A DNA stretch of 64,000 nt from CATQHL01 sp965242895 (GTDB lineage: Bacteria; Actinomycetota; Acidimicrobiia; Acidimicrobiales; CATQHL01), in NCBI GenBank assembly GCA_965242895.1, contig OZ251507.1, forward strand, positions 2,170,001 through 2,234,000, in the 5' to 3' direction. Below the pieces are notes generated by a model. It did not search any database and was not told the origin of the DNA. It worked only from the letters and a program-made list of their open reading frames with translations. Below, piece by piece: positions 8,716 through 15,687 of the stretch; the first letter of the stretch is position 1, and each line of letters starts with the position of its first letter. The position numbers and the translations under genes are program-made.

Positions 8716-9861
8716 GTGCAGTCAGAAGAGTTGGCGGTTCTCGACATCGAGAGCACTGGTTTTTCACGTGATGACCGTGTGTGCGAGATAGCCATCATCA
8801 ACCTCGACAGCGACACACTCACCCCGATCGACGAGTTCTCCTCGCTCGTCAATCCGAGGCAGGACACCGGGCCGGTGTGGGTCCACGGCATCTCTAATGA
8901 GATGGTCGACGCCGCCCCGACGTTCCCTCAGCTGCAGGAGGAAATCGCCTCCCGCCTCGACGGCAGAGTGCTGGTCGGTCACAATCTGCCGTTCGACGGC
9001 AGATTCCTCAAGCAGGAATGGGTTCGCTGCGGGGCTCATTTTTATCCGGGCGACGGGTTCTGCACCTTGTCGATGACCAAGGAGAAGTTGGTTCACGCCG
9101 CCAAGCGGCACGGCCTAGCGACCAACAACATGCACTCCGCCCTCGGCGACGCACGGGTGACTGCAGAACTCTTCGCCTTGCTCGACGGGCGCAGGGATTG
9201 GACGCAGCCCGCTGTCGTGAAGCTAGGTCTGCCGCCGACGCAGCGCCCTCCGTGTCCTCGCCCCGACTCTTCTGACGTTGAAGTCTCTACCCTTGCGGGG
9301 TTGATCTCCGACGCCGTTTTCCCGTCGGTGGGCGAAGATGTCCTCGCCTACCTGGACAAACTCGACGAGGTGCTGGAGGACTTGGTGCTGACCGACCAAG
9401 AGGCGAGAGAGCTTGAACATCTGCGCCGGACGCTGGAGCTTTCTGATGCCGAGGCGCGCTTTGCTCACCAGGAATACCTGCAAGCCGTTATTCAGGCCGC
9501 CGAGGCCGACCACATCATCACTCCGGCGGAGCACAGGGTTCTGACGGCGGTGGCGGAATTGTTGGATTGCGAAGCCGCAGACGTTCCCGAAGCCTCCTCA
9601 GCGGAGCATCTAGTCGTTCGAGAGACTCGCGTGTGCGCCACCGGCGACGCATCGGACGCCGACGGGAAGCCGATGTCACGAGAGGAGTTCCGCCTCCGCT
9701 GCCACGCCAAGGGCATCGTCCACGTGTCTTCGGTGAGCAAGAGGTGCGACATCCTCGTGGCCGAATACCTGCACATCAAGACCTCCAAGGCTGAGAAGGC
9801 CAGGGAGTTGGGGATTCCTGTGATGTCCTACGAGGACTTCGTCGGACAGTATGGGATATAG
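8716..9861 (+). CDS. DEDDh 3'-5' exonuclease with C-terminal BRCT domain (cassette copy 1)
   Basis: About 381 residues. The GTG start at 8716 follows GAAAGGAG and gives a sequence identical to the paralogue from the first residues. Exonuclease motifs of the DnaQ/epsilon family are complete: D10 and E12 in LDIESTGF, D94 in HNLPFDGRFL, H140 and D145 in HSALGDARVTAEL. A middle helical domain (about 220-290) with AAEADHIITPAEHRVLTAV resembles TerB-like domains. The C terminus (about 297-381) is a BRCT domain. Such proteins trim or proofread DNA 3' ends and bind DNA or protein partners through BRCT. The companion genes (membrane coiled coil, secreted propeller) are unexpected for a DNA enzyme. Function in the cassette is unknown. 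Confidence 0.88.
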   Translation: MQSEELAVLDIESTGFSRDDRVCEIAIINLDSDTLTPIDEFSSLVNPRQDTGPVWVHGISNEMVDAAPTFPQLQEEIASRLDGRVLVGHNLPFDGRFLKQEWVRCGAHFYPGDGFCTLSMTKEKLVHAAKRHGLATNNMHSALGDARVTAELFALLDGRRDWTQPAVVKLGLPPTQRPPCPRPDSSDVEVSTLAGLISDAVFPSVGEDVLAYLDKLDEVLEDLVLTDQEARELEHLRRTLELSDAEARFAHQEYLQAVIQAAEADHIITPAEHRVLTAVAELLDCEAADVPEASSAEHLVVRETRVCATGDASDADGKPMSREEFRLRCHAKGIVHVSSVSKRCDILVAEYLHIKTSKAEKARELGIPVMSYEDFVGQYGI

Positions 9862-9894
9862 GCGTTTCGTCTTGGGTTGAGGGTGAGAGTTGCC

Positions 9895-10020
9895 TGAGCG
9901 CATGGCAGAGTCCGTCAGTCGCACGGCGAACAGATGGCAGCGCCGTCTTCTTCACGGTGAGCGCATGGCAGCGCCCGTCAGACTCTCGGCGAACAGATGG
10001 CAGAGTCGCCGTCCGACTCT
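9895..10020 (+). repeat. 63-bp direct repeat, two imperfect copies, upstream of RCC1 gene 1
   Basis: Two copies starting TGAGCGCATGGCAG (9895 and 9958) share most of their sequence, with a degraded third fragment (CTGCGAACAGGTTAGATTC) beyond 10021. The 233-bp gap between the exonuclease and RCC1 genes holds nothing else I recognise. Confidence 0.65.
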
Positions 10021-10094
10021 CTGCGAACAGGTTAGATTCAGGCGAACAGACGATCGGGCACGACGATTCGATATTTCGATATAAGGAGGTAAAA

Positions 10095-12821
10095 ATGGCA
10101 GGGATGCAGAAAGTGGATCACATTGCCAACTCTCGCAAGGCGCGAACACGCAAGGCGCAACCCGCACTGTCTCAAGTTGCGCGTTCTCAGAACTCAACTG
10201 CAGATGCGACTGCTCGTGGGAGCAAACTCCGTGCTAGCAGCCCAAAATTCCGGGTTAGGTTGCTCGCACTATCCGTTTTAGCGATTCTCGCCCTGTTCGC
10301 AGGGGCGTGCGGAAGCAGCGACGAGAGGACCGCGTCCACTGCGTCTGCTGCGGACATCACGGAGGTAACTGAGCCTGCTGCACCTCCTTCTCCGGCGTCG
10401 GCCACTGCGGCGTCGGCCACTGCGTCGGAGCCTTCTGCGCCCACTAGTGTTGAGCCTCCGCTTTCTGCGCTGCCGTACTCGTCGAGTCCGATTCCGACTA
10501 CCACAAGCATCATTGAGTTGCCGTCTTCCGCAAGCATTGTTGAGCTTGCACCTTCCGAAGCCCCTGAGCAAGCGCAGTCCTCCATCGCCGCCGGTTCTCG
10601 TCACAACTGCTTGGTGCATGGAAGCGGAGCCGTCTCCTGCTGGGGAATGAACGACAATGGACAACTTGGCAACGGTGAAAGCGGGATGGGGGTTTACTCA
10701 GATTCGCCCGTCAGGGTCGTCGGCATAGACGACGCAGTCTCGGCCGCTGCAGGTCAGGAGCATTCCTGCGCCCTCCACCGGAGCGGTGAGGTGTCCTGCT
10801 GGGGGGACAACAGCCGCGGCGAACTCGGCGACGGCCAAAAGGAAACCGCCTCGCCGACGCCAGTTCGGGTGATGGGCATAGACGATGCGGTGGCCGTGTC
10901 TGCAGGCGACTGGCACACTTGTGCACTGCGTTCAGGTGGGAGCATCTCCTGCTGGGGGCACAACGCAGACGGACAGTTGGGGAACGGCGAGATGGGCGGC
11001 GACGCCGACAGCGCAATTCCGGTCGAAGTGGTTGGCATCGACAACGCCTCCGCCGTTTCGCTGGGCGGCGAACATTCATGCGCCCTGAATCGGGATGGCA
11101 TGGTTTTCTGCTGGGGCGACAACTGGTTCGGGGAGATTGGTCAGGAGCGGTACGGCACCGGCTCGGATGTGCCTCTGCCGATGGTGGTGGACGGCCTCAC
11201 TGGCGTTGTAAATATTGATACTGCGTTTGAGCACTCGTGCGCCGTTCACGAGTCGGGGAAGGTTTCTTGTTGGGGACATAACTTCTTCGGGCAGTTGGGC
11301 GAGGACGGCATAACAGGTGTCGTGCCGACTCCTCAGCAGATTCAAGGAATAGACGACGCAGTGGACGTCTCGGTAGGTACGGCGTTTTCCTGCGCCCTCC
11401 TCAACGACGGAAGCGTTAGTTGTTGGGGAAGTAACTGGCAAGGGACGCTCGGCATCGGAGCGGAGGCGTCGGCAGAGGCGGCCGTTTTCTTGTCAACGAC
11501 TCCTCTGAAGGTTGCTGGGCTTTCCGACGTCGTCGACATCTCTTCCGGCACTTCTCATACTTGCGCTCTCACAAAAACCTCGGAGGCTCACTGTTGGGGG
11601 ACGAACTTCAACGGGGAACTCGGGGCCGGATGGCGTAACGCTGTGGTGTCGGGTTCTGTGAAGGCTGCAGGCATCGACGACGCAAAGGTGGTGTCTTCGG
11701 GCGTTGAACACTCGTGCGCCGTTCGCTCGGGCGGTAAGGTTTCCTGCTGGGGTTCGAACTGGAGAGGCGTACAAGGCGAAGCCGAGGCGATGACTCAGGC
11801 GTCTCCTGCTGCTCCGGTGGAGATTTCAGGTATTAGCGGCGCCGTCGACGTGGTCGCCACTCTGGGCATGTCCTGCGCGCTAATAGCTGACGCGGCCGAT
11901 TCGGTTCTGTGCTGGGGTCTCTACCTAGGCAACGACTTCGAGTTAACAGAGGACGGGAAGGTATCGCCGTTGCCAATTCCCATGGGCCTTCCCACAGGTC
12001 AGGAGGTCGACGTGGTCAAGTTAGCTGGGGGAACTGCACACGTTTGCTTTCTGCATGCCGACGGTGGGGTCTCCTGCGCCGGTTCGAACGCCGAAGGCGG
12101 CCTGGGCCAAAGCTCTCCCCCGTTTTTTTCATACGACCGTGTAGTGGTAGACGGGATAAGCGGAGCTACAGACATCGCTGCGGGTTTCGATCATACTTGC
12201 GCCCTGATTGAGGGTGGGGAAGTCTTCTGTTGGGGAAGGAACTCATACGGGCAACTCGGTTCCGGAGACGAAGGGCCGGATTCTGCTAGGTCGGAGCCGC
12301 GCAAAGTCGTAGGAATAGACGATGCATCGATGATCGCAGCGGGAGGCGAGAACACCTGCGCCGTTCATGAGAGCGGAGGGTTCTCTTGCTGGGGGATCAG
12401 CATAATGGGAGAGCTCGGCCTCGATGCGCCCGTAGGTTCCGACCACTCGTCGCTGCCGGTAATGAACTCTGGCCTCGATGATGTTGCCGCCTTGTCGGTT
12501 GGTCAAAGCTTCTTGTGCGCTCTTAACTCGGAGGGCGAGGTCTACTGCTGGGGTTTGAACTTCGTCGGCCAACTCGGTTTGAGTAGCCTGCTGGCGGATG
12601 ACCACAGCCGGACGCCGCTGAAGGTCGACGGGATAGGCGATGTAGTCTCCCTCTCGGCAGGTGGAGTGCACACTTGCGTCGTTCACTCTGACGGTTCAAT
12701 TTCCTGTTGGGGCTGGAACAAGGAGGGTCAGCTAGGAACTGGCTCGGTTGTTGCCGAGGCTTCTTCCTACGAGCCGGTGGCTGTCGTTGGCCTGGGCTTG
12801 GGCGATATGGCTACCGGTTAA
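10095..12821 (+). CDS. Exported RCC1-repeat lipoprotein, 14 repeats (cassette copy 1)
   Basis: About 908 residues. The start at 10095 is preceded by a near-perfect AAGGAGGT at 4 bp distance, so the longer frame from 9957 is rejected. A membrane signal (LLALSVLAILALFAGAC) ends at a lipobox-like Cys72, then comes a Pro/Ala/Ser-rich linker. I count 14 repeats of the type EHSCALHRSGEVSCWGDN, fitting two seven-bladed beta-propellers. Almost every repeat carries two Cys spaced about 11 residues apart, suggesting disulfides in an extracellular protein. The RCC1 fold usually binds proteins or nucleic acid; in secreted bacterial forms the ligand is unknown. Its position after the exonuclease and repeat in cassette 2 suggest a linked role. 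Confidence 0.85.
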   Translation: MAGMQKVDHIANSRKARTRKAQPALSQVARSQNSTADATARGSKLRASSPKFRVRLLALSVLAILALFAGACGSSDERTASTASAADITEVTEPAAPPSPASATAASATASEPSAPTSVEPPLSALPYSSSPIPTTTSIIELPSSASIVELAPSEAPEQAQSSIAAGSRHNCLVHGSGAVSCWGMNDNGQLGNGESGMGVYSDSPVRVVGIDDAVSAAAGQEHSCALHRSGEVSCWGDNSRGELGDGQKETASPTPVRVMGIDDAVAVSAGDWHTCALRSGGSISCWGHNADGQLGNGEMGGDADSAIPVEVVGIDNASAVSLGGEHSCALNRDGMVFCWGDNWFGEIGQERYGTGSDVPLPMVVDGLTGVVNIDTAFEHSCAVHESGKVSCWGHNFFGQLGEDGITGVVPTPQQIQGIDDAVDVSVGTAFSCALLNDGSVSCWGSNWQGTLGIGAEASAEAAVFLSTTPLKVAGLSDVVDISSGTSHTCALTKTSEAHCWGTNFNGELGAGWRNAVVSGSVKAAGIDDAKVVSSGVEHSCAVRSGGKVSCWGSNWRGVQGEAEAMTQASPAAPVEISGISGAVDVVATLGMSCALIADAADSVLCWGLYLGNDFELTEDGKVSPLPIPMGLPTGQEVDVVKLAGGTAHVCFLHADGGVSCAGSNAEGGLGQSSPPFFSYDRVVVDGISGATDIAAGFDHTCALIEGGEVFCWGRNSYGQLGSGDEGPDSARSEPRKVVGIDDASMIAAGGENTCAVHESGGFSCWGISIMGELGLDAPVGSDHSSLPVMNSGLDDVAALSVGQSFLCALNSEGEVYCWGLNFVGQLGLSSLLADDHSRTPLKVDGIGDVVSLSAGGVHTCVVHSDGSISCWGWNKEGQLGTGSVVAEASSYEPVAVVGLGLGDMATG

Positions 12822-12886
12822 CCCACTCCGCAACTCCGGCAACTCCAGAAAGGATTTGCGAGCCGGTGGCTGTCGTTGGCCTGGGC
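12771..12886 (+). repeat. 27-bp direct repeat of the RCC1 gene 3' end
   Basis: The sequence encoding EPVAVVGLG near the end of RCC1 gene 1 (12771-12797) recurs exactly at 12860-12886, after the stop codon. It looks like a remnant of a short tail duplication. Confidence 0.7.
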
Positions 12887-12962
12887 GTGGGCAACTGAGG
12901 GAGGGAGGATCGCCCCTCCGCAGGCGCTAGCTACATAGTCCTACTTAGTCTCAACTGGTTCC

Positions 12963-13661
12963 TCAGACGGATTGGTGTTCCTCAGACGGATTGGTCGGAG
13001 ACTTTTCTGGAGGTGCCGGCAATGTTGATGGCAGTGCCGACTGTTCTAGCGATGCTGAGGAGTCGAGCGATGCTGAGGAGTCGAGCGATGCTGAGGAGTC
13101 GAAAGCTTTCGCTGGGTCGGGCTCTAAAGCTTCACCGGATTGCCTGCCCAAAAGAGCAAGATTGCTATTCTGCTGAGGCTTAGGTTGGCTTGGTGCTAGG
13201 AATCTGAAAAACAATTCCCGCATCTCTTTGAAGCCTTTATCCATTTTGGCGTCAGTCTTAGCGAATCCCGCCTCCATTTTTTCGTCGACTTTGTCGAAGC
13301 GTTCGTCAACTCTCGTGAAGCGTTTGTCGACCTCTGTGAAGCGTTCGTCAACTCTTGTGAATCGTTCGTCGATTTTGTCGAAGCGTTTGTCGACCTCCGT
13401 GAATCGTTTGTCGACCTCCGTGAATCGTTGACCGACGTCGAGGCGGAATTGCCGAATCTCAGCGTGGCAAGCTTTGACGTCTGCTTCGACAACTGCGAGC
13501 CGTTCGCTGTGTTCACTTTGTTTGATGATCATTTCGTCCTGCTTGGTTCCTAGCATTTCAACCTTGCGGTCGGTGTTCTTTACTAGGTGGCGGAACATCC
13601 AGATAAGGCATGCAACGGCCATGCCTCCGACGATGATGTCGGCAATCGTAGTTCCCGTCAT
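12963..13661 (-). CDS. Membrane-anchored coiled-coil protein (cassette copy 2)
   Basis: 232 residues, starting at an ATG preceded by GAAAGGA. The N terminus MTGTTIADIIVGGMAVACL is a membrane helix matching copy 1, followed by WMFRHLVKNTDRKVEML and a long coiled coil of units such as VDKRFTEVDKRFDKIDERF, then RELFFRFLAP. The C-terminal tail is Ser/Ala/Leu-rich because of an 18-bp tandem repeat (13048-13101). The repeat number inside the coiled coil differs from copy 1, so the heptad region evolves by unit gain and loss. No catalytic motif is visible. Confidence 0.82.
   Translation of the reverse strand: MTGTTIADIIVGGMAVACLIWMFRHLVKNTDRKVEMLGTKQDEMIIKQSEHSERLAVVEADVKACHAEIRQFRLDVGQRFTEVDKRFTEVDKRFDKIDERFTRVDERFTEVDKRFTRVDERFDKVDEKMEAGFAKTDAKMDKGFKEMRELFFRFLAPSQPKPQQNSNLALLGRQSGEALEPDPAKAFDSSASLDSSASLDSSASLEQSALPSTLPAPPEKSPTNPSEEHQSV
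13048..13101 (-). repeat. 18-bp tandem repeat, three perfect copies, in coding sequence
   Basis: Units at 13048-13065, 13066-13083 and 13084-13101 encode the hexapeptide DSSASL three times in the tail of coiled-coil protein 2. The unit keeps the reading frame. A separate 18-bp direct repeat (TTCCTCAGACGGATTGGT) lies at the very end of the gene around 12958-12988. Confidence 0.9.
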
Positions 13662-13851
13662 TGCCGGTCCTTTCTAGCCGATCAGTTTGGGTGGCTGTCT
13701 GTGCAGGTGGACGAGTGAGGCGGAAACACCTCACTAGCTTTTCCATTTGGTTTTGCGGCCGTGGTCGGCAATGAAAGGCGTCTTCGCCTATTGTGGCTTT
13801 GTCCCGCATTGATACGGAAGCGGTGTTTAAGCTAGCCATACAGCTAGTATA
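13662..13851 (-). promoter_or_regulatory. Promoter and conserved leader of coiled-coil gene 2
   Basis: A TATACT hexamer on the minus strand (13846-13851) is placed like TAAACT in cassette 1. The leader between it and the start codon keeps a hairpin AGGCG-TCTT-CGCCT at 13776-13789 and the block TTTTGCGGCCGT. No clear -35 element at 17 bp could be assigned. Confidence 0.4.
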
Positions 13852-14297
13852 GCACTTTTAAAACACTTTGCATCACAACACTTATAGATTAATTTATCAT
13901 TAAAAATAAGATAAAATACTAATATACTATAAATATTAGTAGATTGTCTGAACAGTAGGCTTCCGAGAGTCATGTCACACGACTCCGCAAAGTGCGTTCC
14001 GGACGACCTGCCCGCTCCCCGGGGGAACGACGGAATTCCGCAAGAGAGTCATGTCGCATCCAGGTGGGGAGCATCAGCACCGCCGCCAGAGACAAAGGAA
14101 CGGCGGAATTCGCCAGAGAGTCAGTGTCATCCCCCGCTGCAAGGATGAAGCAGGCTCTTGGTCGTTCCTTAATAGGGCGAGCGAGAGGGCGAGCGATTTA
14201 TGCTGAAGGCGGTAGGCCCGGCCTTCAAATGCCGGGTGGCGGCGCCGGCCGGCATCTCCGGCCGGCAGCGTCGGAGACCACAGGCGAAAGGAGCATC
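13852..14297 (+). other. Non-coding region upstream of exonuclease gene 2
   Basis: An AT-rich core (about 13855-13945) is followed by GC-rich sequence with an imperfect direct repeat (GGAATTCCGCAAGAGAGTCATGTC near 14031, GGAATTCGCCAGAGAGTCAGTGTC near 14107). The stretch just before the gene resembles the leader of exonuclease 1. No convincing gene is present. Confidence 0.5.
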
Positions 14298-15452
14298 GTG
14301 CAGTCAGAAGAGTTGGCTGTTCTCGACATCGAGAGCACGGGTTTTTCCCGTGATGACCGTGTGTGCGAGATCGGCATTGTCACCGTAGACGCAGACACGT
14401 TCACGCCCATCGACGAATTCGCGTCGGTGGTGAACCCAGAGCGTGACACCGGCCCGGTGTGGATTCACGGCATCACCACGGAGATGGCCAGCGAGGCTCC
14501 TAGGTTCTCCCAACTTCAGGTGGAAATAGCCAAGCGGCTCAACGGGCGTGTGCTCGTAGCCCACAACCTTCCGTTTGACCAGCGCTTCCTCAAACAGGAG
14601 TGGGCGCGCTGCGGAGGTCGGTTCTATCCGGGGGAAGGCATCTGCACTCTGTCGCTCACCAAAGAGAAGCTTGCGCACGCTGCTCAGCGTTTCGGCATTG
14701 CGACCAACAACATGTACTCCGCCCTCGGTGACGCGAGAGTGACCGCAGAGTTGCTCCCGATGCTAGACGGCTGCCGCGACTGGTGCCAGCCGGCCATCGT
14801 GGAGACCGAACTGCCGCCGAAGCAGTTAACAGCGCACGCCCGTCCCATCCCGCCGCGTATTGAAGTTTCCACGCTTTCAGCGTTGATTGCCGAGGCTCGC
14901 TTCCCTTCCGACGACGAGAACATCCTGGCCTACTTCGACAAGCTTGACGAGGCGATGGAGGACCTGGTGTTGACCGAGACGGAGTCGCAGGAGTTGGCGC
15001 AGTTGCGTTGGACGATGGACATTTCCCCCGAAGACGCAATCGAGGCGCACGAAGCTTTCCTGCGGGCGGTAATCGCTGCCGCCGAGGCTGATCACGTAAT
15101 CACTCCGGCGGAGTACCGCGTGCTGACGGCGATTGCCCACGTGCTGGACTGTGATACGTCGGAGATACCGGAAGTCTCAGGCTTTTCGCCTGAGAGCGGT
15201 CAATTTTTGCGTGAAACCCGAGTCGTTGCCTCAGGCGAGCCGTTCGATGTCGACGGCAAACCGATCAGCCTGGGCGAGTTCCGCGCACGTTGTCACGCAA
15301 AGGGCATAGTTCATATTTCCGCGATAGGCCCGCAGTGCGACGTGCTGGTAATAGACAGTCCCCACCGCCGCGCCGAGGATGTAGCTGAGGCCAAGCGTTT
15401 AGGCATCCCAGTCTTGACCTACGCCGACTTCGTCGGGAATTACGAGGTGTAG
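14298..15452 (+). CDS. DnaQ-like exonuclease-BRCT protein with altered catalytic His (cassette copy 2)
   Basis: About 384 residues, GTG start at 14298 after GCGAAAGGAG, colinear with the copy at 8716. D10, E12 and the Asp of HNLPFDQRFL are kept, but the third motif reads YSALGDARVTAEL: codon 14715-14717 is TAC where copy 1 has CAC. The His that defines DEDDh enzymes is thus Tyr at residue 140. The helical middle domain (AAEADHVITPAEYRVLTAI) and the C-terminal BRCT domain (from about residue 300) are preserved. The protein may have reduced or changed nuclease activity and act mainly as a binding partner, or Tyr may partly substitute as in DEDDy enzymes, although the spacing is that of DEDDh. 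Confidence 0.87.
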   Translation: MQSEELAVLDIESTGFSRDDRVCEIGIVTVDADTFTPIDEFASVVNPERDTGPVWIHGITTEMASEAPRFSQLQVEIAKRLNGRVLVAHNLPFDQRFLKQEWARCGGRFYPGEGICTLSLTKEKLAHAAQRFGIATNNMYSALGDARVTAELLPMLDGCRDWCQPAIVETELPPKQLTAHARPIPPRIEVSTLSALIAEARFPSDDENILAYFDKLDEAMEDLVLTETESQELAQLRWTMDISPEDAIEAHEAFLRAVIAAAEADHVITPAEYRVLTAIAHVLDCDTSEIPEVSGFSPESGQFLRETRVVASGEPFDVDGKPISLGEFRARCHAKGIVHISAIGPQCDVLVIDSPHRRAEDVAEAKRLGIPVLTYADFVGNYEV

Positions 15453-15590
15453 CGGGTCGAGGCGCAGCGGGGGGGGGGAGGAGGATGTGGCGCTGAGATC
15501 GAGGCGCATCGGGGGGAGGTGGCGCTGAGATCGAGGCGCGGCGGGGGGAGGTGGCGCTGAGATCGAGGCGCGGCGGGGAACTAGACGCCC
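15453..15590 (+). repeat. GC-rich tandem repeat of about 33 bp with a G10 run
   Basis: Between exonuclease 2 and RCC1 gene 2 a unit containing GTGGCGCTGAGATCGAGGCG is repeated about three to four times with imperfections. A run of ten G lies at 15469-15478. The rest of the gap to 15687 holds no gene. Confidence 0.7.
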
Positions 15591-15687
15591 GAGGTGCAGC
15601 AGCGCGGCTGCGGGAGGACGCAGTGGGGATGTGACGCTGACGGACTAGTGCATAGGGGACTAGGCAAGCAATGCTAGATTCAAAATC

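Noticed and set aside
9957..10094. Longer N terminus for RCC1 protein 1
   Set aside because: It consists of translated non-coding repeats; the ATG at 10095 has a near-perfect ribosome-binding site.
15469..15478. G10 run as a further phase switch
   Set aside because: It lies between genes in a repeat with no open frame crossing it; an effect on transcription cannot be excluded but is unsupported.
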